In this document: piece after piece, positions 16,325 to 24,197 of the stretch
How the letters are laid out: every line of letters begins with the position of its first letter
How positions within the stretch are numbered: position 1 is the stretch's first letter
Assembly (NCBI RefSeq): GCF_014836845.1
Contig: NZ_JACSQA010000034.1
Location: 1-36,666 of the forward strand
Length of the DNA stretch: 36,666 nt
Reading direction: 5' to 3'
Origin: Ureibacillus galli
GTDB taxonomy: Bacteria; Bacillota; Bacilli; Bacillales_A; Planococcaceae
Program-made: the position numbers and the translations under genes
Notes under the pieces: generated by a model
Databases searched by the model: none
What the model saw: the letters and a program-made list of their open reading frames with translations, nothing else
Told to the model about the DNA's origin: nothing

Positions 16325-16578
16325 TTCAAACCGAGAAACAAAAATAGAACAATCGTAGATATAAAGAAACTTACTAGGAGTTTAAAATGAATGACAACAA
16401 TCGGACGGTATTGTGACATACATAAACTACTATACTTTTAACCCCCTTCTTTTTTAGAACGGGGTTCTGCGTGTTTGAGTTTTAAATTATCATCACTTTA
16501 TTATCATTAACATCTATTGTACTGTCACAATATTCGGATAGAATATCAACTTTTCATCGTATTGGAGGGAAAAAATAT

Positions 16579-17430
16579 ATGAAACATAGAATTGCATTAT
16601 TGGCAGATGTCCATGGAAATACAACGGCTTTAGAAGCGGTTGTTGAAGATACGAAGCAAGAAGGTGTCACTGATTACTGGTTTTTAGGAGATTTAATCAT
16701 GCCTGGGCCAGGGGCAAACGAGTTATTTGACATATTAAATTGCTTTAACATTACTACTTACGTCAAAGGAAATTGGGAAGATAGCTTCCTTGATATACTT
16801 AATAAAAAAATTGATTTTGATAACGCGACCGATATTTATGTTTCTCGGTTAGCTCAGTATCAATGTGAGCATTTAGCTGAACATCATATTCAACTTATTA
16901 AAAATTTACCATTACATGTCACAAAACAAGTAAATCATCTATCCATCAGTATTAGTCATCATTTGCAAAATAAAAGTTATGGTGGGGATTTATGGCCAAC
17001 TAACTTTCAGGAAAATTTTGATCAGTTATTTGACCAGGATTATGATATTGCCATTTATGCTCATACCCATCACCAATTGTTACGCTATAGTAGCAACGAT
17101 CAATTAATCATTAACCCTGGAACAATTGGACAACCGTTTTATAAATGGGACAATTTACATTCCGACCAACGTGCCCAATATGCCATTCTTGAAATAGATG
17201 ATAACGGGATTGCAGAAGTAAAATTTAAAAAAGTCTCCTATGATATCGAAAAAGAATTGAAAAACGCCATACATAAGGAACTTCCTTATATTGAGTTATA
17301 TCGGGAACTACTCGAAACAGGAAAAGCGAACACCCATAATTTAGAACGATTGCAACAACTAAACGATACATACTATTACAAAGATGAAATCATTGCATTT
17401 TTTGAGAAGAACTATTGGAGTAAAAAATAA
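16579..17430 (+). CDS. Metallophosphoesterase (calcineurin-like)
   Basis: 283 residues. The binuclear-metal motifs appear in order: ADVHGN (Asp10, His12), GDLIMPGPG (Asp38), GNWED (Asn65), a mid-protein His pair (SHH), AHTHHQ and NPGTIGQP. This arrangement matches the YfcE/YvnB-like and ApaH/PrpE-like single-domain phosphoesterases that hydrolyse phosphodiesters or phosphomonoesters. The C-terminal 70 residues are a helical extension beyond the core. ATG 16579 follows GGAGGG. It converges on the GntR gene; a terminator lies between. The 254 bases before it hold no gene. Confidence 0.85.
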   Translation: MKHRIALLADVHGNTTALEAVVEDTKQEGVTDYWFLGDLIMPGPGANELFDILNCFNITTYVKGNWEDSFLDILNKKIDFDNATDIYVSRLAQYQCEHLAEHHIQLIKNLPLHVTKQVNHLSISISHHLQNKSYGGDLWPTNFQENFDQLFDQDYDIAIYAHTHHQLLRYSSNDQLIINPGTIGQPFYKWDNLHSDQRAQYAILEIDDNGIAEVKFKKVSYDIEKELKNAIHKELPYIELYRELLETGKANTHNLERLQQLNDTYYYKDEIIAFFEKNYWSKK

Positions 17431-17443
17431 AACCAAGAAAAAT

Positions 17444-17479
17444 AACCTAACTATTTCGATCGACGACAATAGTTAGGTT
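17444..17479. terminator. Bidirectional terminator
   Basis: AACCTAACTAT (17444-17454) pairs with 17469-17479 around a 14-base loop, between converging genes. Confidence 0.75.
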
Positions 17480-17492
17480 GTGTTTCGTATAT

Positions 17493-18119
17493 TTATTTAC
17501 CATTTACCGTTGATAGCTCTTCCAGGGTGAAGTCTCGGTCATTTCTTAAATGATTTGCCATCAATTCACCGGCAAGTTCTTCATTTCGTTCCTCAATTGC
17601 TTTATAAATCTCTTCGTGCTCATCCAGTAATTGTGGACGTTTATAAATGTCCAGCTTTAAACTAAATAAATAGAACACCGTACGGACTTTTTCCAATATT
17701 TCAATCATTTTTGGATTACGGCATTCTTCGGCAATTAAATCATGGAAGCGTTGATTGGCATTATAAATATTTTTTGACTGTGCTTTTCGAGATTCTTTTA
17801 ACGTGTTTTTTAGTTCTTTCAATGTTTCTGGCGTCATATGTTTTGCTGCTTTTTTTGCTGCAAAGCTTTCTATCATAATACGCATCTCATATATGTTGAT
17901 CAAATCTTCAACGGTAGGATTATAAATATGCTTGTCTTTAATTAATCCCTCTTGCTCGAGTCGTCGAATCGCTTCACGAATCGGTGTACGACTAACACCA
18001 ATTTCATCGGCAAGTCGTTCTTCTACGACTTTCATACCAGCTTTATAAGTGCCGTCTAACATACGATCCCGAATGTATTCATAGGCATATTTTTGAGCGC
18101 TTTTTTTATCTGAAACCAT
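17493..18119 (-). CDS. GntR-family regulator, FadR/FCD subfamily
   Basis: 208 residues. N-terminal winged helix: YEYIRDRMLDGTYKAGMKVV, EERLADEIGVSRTPIREAIR and RLEQEGL. The rest is the all-helical FCD ligand domain with metal/ligand residues typical of the family (Arg and Glu in YEMRIMIESFAA, His in NQRFHDLIAEEC, and LLDEHEEIYKAI). These repressors bind TnGTnnnACnA palindromes and respond to carboxylates or amino acids. A fitting palindrome, ATTGTATACAAT, lies on the promoter of the oxidase gene just upstream, so this is the likely regulator of that unit. The ATG follows GGGGGG. Confidence 0.85.
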   Translation of the reverse strand: MVSDKKSAQKYAYEYIRDRMLDGTYKAGMKVVEERLADEIGVSRTPIREAIRRLEQEGLIKDKHIYNPTVEDLINIYEMRIMIESFAAKKAAKHMTPETLKELKNTLKESRKAQSKNIYNANQRFHDLIAEECRNPKMIEILEKVRTVFYLFSLKLDIYKRPQLLDEHEEIYKAIEERNEELAGELMANHLRNDRDFTLEELSTVNGK

Positions 18120-18214
18120 AATATTACGGCCCCCCGAAAATTTTTTACCACTCTTATTATACTTTAAAAGTTTCCCTTTTTGATGGATTTATAAGAGGAA
18201 TCTACTTCCATTTC

Positions 18215-19329
18215 CTAATAGATTCCCTTTTCGTCATGTTTTGTAAATCGATTCAATGAAAAGGGGGATAAATCGATATCATATTGACCAGAAAGAATTA
18301 ATTGACTTAATGCTTGTCCAACGGCACTACTAAATTTAAATCCGTGTCCAGAGAAACCTGCTGCGATGGCCACGTTGGAGTAGTTAGGATGTAGATCGAT
18401 GATAAAATCCTCATCAGGAGTAAGTGTATACATGCACGTTTTTCCATATTGTAATTGACTGACTTTAGGCATGTATTGATGTAAAAAATGAATTAAATCT
18501 CCTTTATCTGATGGATTTGATCTCCGCCATCATGTCGACCTACCTTTAATCCGGCACCATCAATACTTGGAAAACCATAATATTGTCCATTTGGTGTTTC
18601 AAAAGTAAAGGCAGGGAAATGTTCTTGGTTATAAATTTTTTCATCCGCATGAAACCAAGCAAACGTTTTTCTCACTGGGGAGAGGGGAAGCTCTACATCT
18701 AACATTGAAAGAAGGCTTCCTGACCATGCACCTGCTGAAACGGCTAATGCATCCGAGTAAAAGGTCTGATTGTCGGTCTTTATCGTTACTCTGTCATCCT
18801 TAATCGAAATGTCTTTTACTCTACTATTTGTTAGGATCGTTGCACCATTTAATTCGGCGAGCTCTTGGTAAGCTTTAATACTTTCTTCGCATTTTAGCAC
18901 GCCAGATGTTGGTTCGAAGCAGCCAATAAAATTATTCGGTAGTGTTATACCAGGCCAGCGATTATGTACTTCGATTGAAGGAAGAATATGTAATGGTAAT
19001 GAATATTTTTTTGCACTCGAAATCGTATTTTGGATAAAATCGGAATGTTCCTCCCCAACATTTAAAACACCTGTCTGGAGAAATAATTGCTTCCCAGTTG
19101 CTCTTTCTAAGTCATTCCATAATTCCTGTGCTCTAAGGACAAAGGGAACATATTCTTCACCTTCACCATAAGCGTATCGAATAATTCTAGTTTCCCCGTG
19201 ATGACTCCCTTTATTATGGGGTGGGGTAAAGGCATCTAATAACAAAGTCTTTTTCCCACTTTTCGATAAAAAATAACCCGCTGCCATACCCATTGAACCT
19301 GCACCAATTATAATGACATCATAATTCAT
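18215..19329 (-). pseudogene. Sarcosine/N-methyl-tryptophan oxidase-like gene, broken
   Basis: Start at 19329 behind GGAGG. It reads MNYDVIIIGAGSMGMAAGYF (FAD-binding GxGxxG), then GSHHGETRIIRYAYGEGEEY and normal oxidase sequence to GRHDGGDQ, where the frame ends at a TAA near 18491. In another frame the protein resumes as SDKGDLIHFLHQYMPKV and runs through QLQYGKTCMYTLTPDEDF, with the Cys that binds FAD covalently in this family, to the stop at 18215. The loop between GRHDGG and DLIHFL seems about a dozen residues shorter than in family members I recall, so a small out-of-frame deletion near 18495-18520 is more likely than a one-base slip. Monomeric sarcosine oxidase-type enzymes oxidise N-methyl amino acids to formaldehyde and H2O2. 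Confidence 0.8.
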
Positions 19330-19366
19330 CCCATCACATCCTCCATTCATTGTTCTTGTGACACAA

Positions 19367-19396
19367 ATTATAATCGAGTACTGGATTGTATACAAT
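19367..19396 (-). promoter_or_regulatory. Oxidase promoter with FCD-type operator
   Basis: On the minus strand TTGTAT (19395-19390), 17 bases, TATAAT (19372-19367): a near-consensus sigma-A promoter. The palindrome ATTGTATACAAT (19385-19396) covers the -35 box and fits the FadR/FCD operator pattern TnGTnnnACnA. Confidence 0.75.
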
Positions 19397-19426
19397 GTTG
19401 GAAAAATAATTGTTTCTATCAAAGGG

Positions 19427-19457
19427 AAAAACCTTCAACCGAATAGATTGAAGGTTT
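19427..19457 (-). terminator. Terminator of the PadR-DUF4188 unit
   Basis: AAACCTTCAA (19429-19438) pairs with TTGAAGGTTT (19448-19457); a short A-run gives U residues on the minus strand. It abuts the stop codon of the DUF4188 gene. Confidence 0.7.
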
Positions 19458-19943
19458 CTAACGTAACTTTTGTAAGTGCAGCCGGTCTCGCGCGGTATTC
19501 CGCTTTGCCGTAACGGGAATTGGGTTGAATACTTTCCCTAAACCATAGGCAGGCATATTGCCATAAAAAGCTTCATAATGTCCTGATTTTAGTTGGTAGG
19601 TCTCATGATAAATTCCAACTGCATCATTATTGCCGACCTTTTGGTTAAAATTTTTCCATGCGGTTAAATGTTTTTCTGATTTTGCGTAAGCAAGAAGGTC
19701 ATTCATAGACCGCCAATATTGAATCATGACGGTCGTTCTTAATCCAAAATAGCTTTCCATCGATAAAAATCCTAATTCCTCTTTATGGGAGTAAAGTTCT
19801 TTAATCATTCCAGGCATCGAGTTAAATACAGGCAACCATTTATGAATGGCTAGGCGTTTATTTATGCGCATGCCAATGATAAACACAACGATATCCTCCG
19901 TATTTTCCGTCGTATAACGTCCAGTAAAAATTTCTTTCCCCAT
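19458..19943 (-). CDS. DUF4188 (monooxygenase-like) protein
   Basis: 161 residues with the pattern of the DUF4188 family: GKEIFTGRYTTENTEDIVVF near the start, then GMRINKRLAIHKWLPVFNSM, a central TTVMIQYWRSMNDLLAYAKS and a C-terminal GIYHETYQLKSGHYEAFYGN. The family is a ferredoxin-like alpha+beta barrel related to small heme-free monooxygenases and aldoxime-dehydratase-like proteins; the reaction is unproven. It starts one base into the stop of the PadR gene (TAATG overlap), so translation is coupled and the PadR protein probably controls it in response to the compound this enzyme handles. Confidence 0.75.
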   Translation of the reverse strand: MGKEIFTGRYTTENTEDIVVFIIGMRINKRLAIHKWLPVFNSMPGMIKELYSHKEELGFLSMESYFGLRTTVMIQYWRSMNDLLAYAKSEKHLTAWKNFNQKVGNNDAVGIYHETYQLKSGHYEAFYGNMPAYGLGKVFNPIPVTAKRNTARDRLHLQKLR

Positions 19944-20503
19944 TAGGATTCCTCCTTAGTTATAAACTTCTCAAGGGTCACATCACACCAGTCTATTGCA
20001 GCTCTCGTAACTTTCTTTCCATAGTCTAAAGTAAATAACCAATACATTGAATCCATATCATTTTCGTCTGCACAATCGATTATAGCCTGTTCAATCGATT
20101 GATATGTTTCCATGCGCGTTTGTAATTTTTGTTTGTAATTTTCAAGGAGGGAGATGGTCGTTTCACTGGTTTGGAATCGTCCAAAAAATAATTTTAGTAG
20201 GATCTCATTACGTTCGGCGGGAAGTTGTTCAATCGGATTTTCTAACCAATTTCTTAAAGTTTCAATTCCTTTTGGAGTTAAGGTGTATTCGTTTTTATCT
20301 GGTTTACCGGAAGTTGTAGCAGTATGAACTTCCGCTAAACCTTCTTGTACGATGAATTTTAATGTTGGATAAATCTGTCCGTAACTAATCTTCCAGAAAT
20401 GATTAAGACTCCGGTCGATAAATTGTTTAATTGAATAGCCAGAGCGGCAATCCGTCGTTAAAATTCCTAAAATGGCGTAAGTTGTTTCATTATAACCTTT
20501 CAC
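19943..20503 (-). CDS. PadR-family transcriptional regulator
   Basis: 186 residues from a GTG start at 20503 with TAGGTGG upstream. The N-terminal PadR winged helix is clear: YAILGILTTDCRSGYSIKQF, YGQIYPTLKFIVQEGLAEVH, wing GKPDKNEYTLTPKGIETLRN. The C-terminal part (about 95-180) is the Vir_C-type helical dimer domain. PadR proteins repress and are released by phenolic acids or drugs. The promoter of this gene carries a perfect 8-5-8 palindrome over the spacer, so it should repress itself and the overlapping DUF4188 gene. Confidence 0.9.
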   Translation of the reverse strand: MKGYNETTYAILGILTTDCRSGYSIKQFIDRSLNHFWKISYGQIYPTLKFIVQEGLAEVHTATTSGKPDKNEYTLTPKGIETLRNWLENPIEQLPAERNEILLKLFFGRFQTSETTISLLENYKQKLQTRMETYQSIEQAIIDCADENDMDSMYWLFTLDYGKKVTRAAIDWCDVTLEKFITKEES

Positions 20504-20528
20504 TCGATAACCACCTATCTAAAAGATA

Positions 20529-20557
20529 TATATATCATTTAGATATATAATAAACAA
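20529..20557 (-). promoter_or_regulatory. PadR promoter with palindromic operator
   Basis: TTGTTT (20557-20552), 17 bases, TATATA (20534-20529). The perfect palindrome TATATATC-ATTTA-GATATATA (20529-20549) fills the spacer and the -10 box, 26 bases before the GTG start. Confidence 0.7.
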
Positions 20558-20613
20558 AATGAAAAAGAAAGGCAAGTTTTAATTTTCAGAATAAAATTGA
20601 GTTCAAAGCAAAG

Positions 20614-20643
20614 AAAAAAGTGGGGTAGTATCCCCACTTTTTT
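20614..20643 (-). terminator. Terminator of the SF0329-like gene
   Basis: Perfect 12-bp stem, 20614-20625 with 20632-20643, GC-rich top (GTGGGG), 6-base loop, U-run on the minus strand. The stop codon overlaps it. Confidence 0.85.
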
Positions 20644-21175
20644 ATGTAGTAATATTTAGCTTTTCCGCTTCGCAACGAAGTTTATAAAACTCTTGAACGA
20701 GTTCATGTTCCGTTAAAATCGAATCTTTCATTTTAAGTAAGGTTCTCTTTCCTACACGACGATCTAATAGACACAGTATTTTTATTAATATATCTGTTGA
20801 TTTTAATGAGTTTTCAATAGATGAGTTAAAGTATTCTTCTAATGCAAAGAAAAAGTCATACTGACCATAAATGCCTTCTTTTTTTAATTGTTGATGAGCC
20901 TCATCTTGAATTGAAATATTTTTACCTACATCATCGAAATCAAAATCATCTAAATCTCTTCTAATATCCCACTCTTTGTAATATTCCGCCCGCTCTGCTG
21001 TAATCGTGCACATACTAAGTTTTTCTATTTTATCGACAGTAATAACCGCTCTACCTAATTGATCATGGGCTCTTCGATAATTAATCACTTGAAAATCAAC
21101 TCTTGAACGTAAAGCATCACAAACAAAACTTTTCAAATGTTTCTTTGCTTTACTCCATTTAGGGCTATATAACAA
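20642..21175 (-). CDS. SF0329-family protein, unknown function
   Basis: 177 residues. The start WSKAKKHLKSFVCDALRSRV, the following INYRRAHDQLGRAVITVDKI, the central GQYDFFFALEEYFNSSIENS and the ending LLDRRVGKRTL match the pattern I know for SF0329-family proteins of Bacillales and enterics, for which no function is established. Acidic overall, no signal peptide or membrane segment. It has its own terminator and stands apart from the PadR unit. Confidence 0.6.
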   Translation of the reverse strand: MLYSPKWSKAKKHLKSFVCDALRSRVDFQVINYRRAHDQLGRAVITVDKIEKLSMCTITAERAEYYKEWDIRRDLDDFDFDDVGKNISIQDEAHQQLKKEGIYGQYDFFFALEEYFNSSIENSLKSTDILIKILCLLDRRVGKRTLLKMKDSILTEHELVQEFYKLRCEAEKLNITT

Positions 21176-21304
21176 ATAACTACCTCCATAGAAAATCCTT
21201 TATTTAGTTCCATTATAGATTCTATTTCCATTTTTAAACAACCACTTTTCAGCTAGACCATAACAGCAAGAATGAGGACGAAATAGAGGCGCATTCCTTG
21301 TTAA

Positions 21305-21322
21305 AATGGGACCATTCCCATT
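21305..21322. promoter_or_regulatory. Palindrome in front of the alkylation-repair operon
   Basis: AATGGGA-CCAT-TCCCATT, a perfect 7-4-7 inverted repeat directly before the AGGAGGAG site of the first gene. TTGTTA lies just upstream but no good -10 follows it. It could be an operator or an mRNA hairpin that shields the ribosome binding site. Confidence 0.4.
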
Positions 21323-21339
21323 ATAGGAGGAGTAAAATT

Positions 21340-22119
21340 ATGAACAAAATTCAAGAGTTCAATGAAATGCACTTTTCATCAGACATATTATTTTTAGGAA
21401 ACGCCTGGGATGTTTTATCTGCATTACTTCTTGAAAAAGCAGGCTTTAAAGCAATTGGTACAACAAGTTGGGGAATTGCCCATTCTTTCGGATTAAAAGA
21501 TGGGGAAATGATTGATTTTAACCAGCATTTAGCAGTGATTAAAACCATTGTAGACAATGTGCATGTTCCTGTAACTGCGGATATTGAAGCAGGGTATGGA
21601 GAAGATATAGAAACCATTGTGCAAAATGTGTTAAAGGTTGCAGATCTCGGTGTTGTTGGGATCAATATTGAGGATTCATTGAAAAAACAAAATGGTTTAA
21701 AAAAGATTTCAGAGCATCGTGAACTACTGAGTGCCATTCGATCGGCGTTAGACAATAGAGGTTATCATCACTTTTATATAAACGCGAGAACGGATACGTA
21801 CTTTCTAATAGATAATCCGCTTTCTGAAACGATTGAACGCGCAAAGGTTTATGTAGAAAGTGGAGCAAGTGGAATTTTTGTTCCAGGCTTAAAGGAAGAG
21901 GATGAAATTAGGGAGATTACGACAAATATAAATGCACCATTAAATTTATTATCTTTACCTGAATTAACGAATTGTAATAAGCTTAAAGAACTAGGAGTAA
22001 AACGTTTTAGTTTTGGCAATGCCCTGTATGATAATGTGTTTGATTATTTAGAAAATAGAACGAGTGAATTAGTAACGTTAAAGGATACGTCTCTTTTGTA
22101 TCGAAACGAGCATGAATGA
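21340..22119 (+). CDS. PEP mutase/isocitrate lyase-family enzyme
   Basis: 259 residues from ATG 21340 behind AGGAGGAG. The family's beta-barrel motifs are visible: LGNAWDVLSALLLEKAGFKA, GTTSWG, the metal-binding TADIEAGYG, VGINIEDS and NARTDTYF. The KxCGH catalytic loop of true isocitrate and methylisocitrate lyases is replaced by KKQNGLKK, so it is not a classical lyase; related proteins cleave or hydrolyse small oxo-acids (for example oxaloacetate or phosphonopyruvate). It is the first gene of a unit with adaA, alkA and ogt (14-base gap to adaA), an unexpected partner for alkylation-damage repair. Confidence 0.8.
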   Translation: MNKIQEFNEMHFSSDILFLGNAWDVLSALLLEKAGFKAIGTTSWGIAHSFGLKDGEMIDFNQHLAVIKTIVDNVHVPVTADIEAGYGEDIETIVQNVLKVADLGVVGINIEDSLKKQNGLKKISEHRELLSAIRSALDNRGYHHFYINARTDTYFLIDNPLSETIERAKVYVESGASGIFVPGLKEEDEIREITTNINAPLNLLSLPELTNCNKLKELGVKRFSFGNALYDNVFDYLENRTSELVTLKDTSLLYRNEHE

Positions 22120-22133
22120 AGAAGAGGTGAAAC

Positions 22134-22705
22134 ATGGTGACGAGTATTCATCTATCATTTGAAGAGATGTGGGAAAAAATCATTGCCTGTGATCGGAAGT
22201 ATGATGGTCTATTTTTTACGGCTGTGAAAACAACGAAAATTTATTGTCGTCCTTCTTGCAGGTCAAGAAACCGAAGAAGGTTAATGTGGAATTTTACCAT
22301 GATATTAATGAAGTTGAAAACGCTGGTTACCGTCCTTGTAAAAGGTGTCAACCGGAAGTAGTGCACTCTCCACATATCGAAACCGTTCGAGCAATTATAA
22401 CGTTTTTAGTAAATCACTATAAACAACCGATTGGATTAAAGGATATAGCAGAGCAAGTAGGGTTGAGTCCGTTCTATTTGGAACGATTATTTAAACAAGA
22501 AACGAATGAGACACCCCGTACGTATTTAGAAAAAATACGTATTGATAAAGCGGCTTATTTATTGAAAAATACTAACTTAACAAATTTAGAAATCTGTTAC
22601 GAAGTTGGATTCCAAAGTCCTTCTAATTTCTATAAAGTATTTCGAGCTTTAAAAAACTGTTCACCGAGTGAATATCGAAAGGAACTTCTCTATGAAATGG
22701 ATTGA
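22134..22705 (+). pseudogene. adaA: adaA (methylphosphotriester-sensing activator), frameshifted
   Basis: The start reads the Ada zinc domain: CDRKYDGLFFTAVKTTKIYC followed by RPSCRSRN, then the frame is lost at about 22268-22273. With one base added the protein continues PKKVNVEFYHDINEVENAGY and RPCKRCQPE, giving all four zinc cysteines, and an AraC-type helix-turn-helix pair (LKDIAEQVGLSPFYLERLFK and NLEICYEVGFQSPSNFYKVF). A lost C in AACCCG to AACCG would explain it. AdaA takes methyl groups from DNA phosphotriesters on its first Cys and then activates the operon. As it stands, the zinc domain and the DNA-binding domain are made as separate pieces at best. Confidence 0.85.
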
Positions 22706-23605
22706 TGCTGAATTTACTATCGAGTTATATCCACCAACGGATTTTTATTTTGACGAATGTCTCATTTTTTTAGGTAGGTCTGACCAGGAAATTCTTCATC
22801 AAATAAACGGGGAAGCGGTCTATAAATTAATCAAAGTCTATGATGAATTGGTTTTATGTAAAATCAGTTTCAGTGACGGCGCCATAAAGGTAGAATTTCC
22901 GATGACCGTTCCATCTAAGTTTGCCCGTGAAAAAATAGGGGAGTTTGTTTCAGAATGGTTTGATTTAGACAAAGATTTAGAAGGCTTTTACCAAATGGCT
23001 AACAACGACAAAATTTTAAAAAATGTTGTGTCAACATATAAGGGCTTACGGATCATTGGGATTCCCGATTTATTCGAAGCCCTCGTTTGGGCCGTTATCG
23101 GTCAGCAAATTAATTTAACCTTTGCGTACACATTAAAGAAACGTTTTGTGGAGCAATTTGGAGAATGTTTAACCTATGAAGGTAAGCAGTATTGGTTATT
23201 TCCATCCTATGAAAAAATCGCTGCTTTAAATGTGGACGATTTAAAGAAATTGCAATTTACGACGAGGAAGGCTGAATATACGATTGGCATTGCAAAAATG
23301 ATGACAGAAGGGGAATTATCTAAGGAACAACTGCTTCAGAAAATGGAACTCCCACAAATCGAAACAGCATTAAGAGAAATAAGAGGAATTGGAGCATGGA
23401 CAGCCCATTATGTCATGATGAAATGCTTACGAGATCCATCCGCATTCCCAATTTCAGATGTCGGGCTTCATAACGCTTTAAAAGAGCAATTAGGCTTGGA
23501 GCGGAAACCGACATCGAAGAAATAGAAGGCTATGCGGCAGGCTGGGCAGGTTGGCAAGCCTATGCAACCTTTTATCTTTGGAGGTCAATATATGACAACG
23601 TATAA
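22692..23605 (+). pseudogene. alkA: alkA (3-methyladenine DNA glycosylase II), C-terminal frameshift
   Basis: ATG 22692 follows AAAGGA and overlaps the adaA end by 14 bases. The protein has an AlkA N-domain, then LFEALVWAVIGQQINLTFAY, the helix-hairpin-helix LREIRGIGAWTAHYV and the catalytic Asp in FPISDVGL. In the given frame it ends early at 23525 after LERKPTSKK. One base earlier in frame the family's C-terminus is present: DIEEIEGYAAGWAGWQAYAT, then FYLWRSIYDNV with stop at 23603-23605. One lost base in GAN-GCG (about 23500) would explain it. Full length would be about 304 residues and overlap the ogt start by 14 bases. The truncated form lacks the last helix, so activity is doubtful. Confidence 0.8.
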
Positions 23606-24092
23606 AGTACATTATGCATCACCCATTGGAGTCATCGAAATCATTGGAACGGAACAAGCGGTTCAATCCATTTTATTTGTTGAAAAGGAGAGCAGCGAGG
23701 AATGGGGACAAGCAAAAACACCTACTCCTTTAATCGATTGTTTTAACCAACTTGATGAATATTTTCGAGGTATTCGCCAACAGTTTACTTTCCCATATGA
23801 GTTAAAGGGAACGGATTTTCAAAGAGAAGTATGGAGTGCGTTAACAGAAATCCCATATGCCAAAACCCAATCTTATAAAGAGCTTGCCGTGACGATAGGA
23901 AACGAAAAAGCGATTCGCGCAGTCGGTAGTGCCAACGGTAAAAACAAATTAAGTATCGTTATTCCTTGTCATCGAGTCATTGGTTCGAACGGAACATTAA
24001 CCGGTTATGCAGGTGGTCTATGGAGAAAAGAATGGCTACTTGAACATGAAAAAACAATGGCAGCCAAGAAGATAGAAAGTGGGCGGAAATAA
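23592..24092 (+). CDS. ogt: Methylated-DNA-protein cysteine methyltransferase
   Basis: 166 residues from ATG 23592 behind GGAGG; an earlier in-frame ATG belongs to the alkA reading region. The active-site motif IVIPCHRVIGSNG is present (acceptor Cys), with the helix-turn-helix TDFQREVWSALTEIPYAKTQSYKELA, the Arg finger in AIRAVGSANGKN, and GYAGGLWRKEWLL. It removes O6-alkyl from guanine in a suicidal reaction. Last intact member of the PEP-mutase-family/adaA/alkA unit; its start lies inside the true alkA C-terminus, which argues that the operon was once fully coupled. Equivalent to B. subtilis adaB/ogt. Confidence 0.9.
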   Translation: MTTYKVHYASPIGVIEIIGTEQAVQSILFVEKESSEEWGQAKTPTPLIDCFNQLDEYFRGIRQQFTFPYELKGTDFQREVWSALTEIPYAKTQSYKELAVTIGNEKAIRAVGSANGKNKLSIVIPCHRVIGSNGTLTGYAGGLWRKEWLLEHEKTMAAKKIESGRK

Positions 24093-24134
24093 ATGTTTGT
24101 CAAAATATACGAATACCATATTCAAAAGGATTAA
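24093..24134 (+). pseudogene. Possible remnant of a small monooxygenase-type gene
   Basis: An ATG directly against the ogt stop opens MFVKIYEYHIQKD and then a stop. It resembles the first residues of antibiotic-biosynthesis-monooxygenase/NIPSNAP-sized Bacillus proteins; the next codons VEKNARLKTF do not clearly continue it. Either a decayed gene or a chance peptide. Confidence 0.3.
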
Positions 24135-24197
24135 GTGGAGAAAAATGCAAGACTGAAAACGTTTTAGAAACTATAAAACTTTAAATGAGGCATTGAA

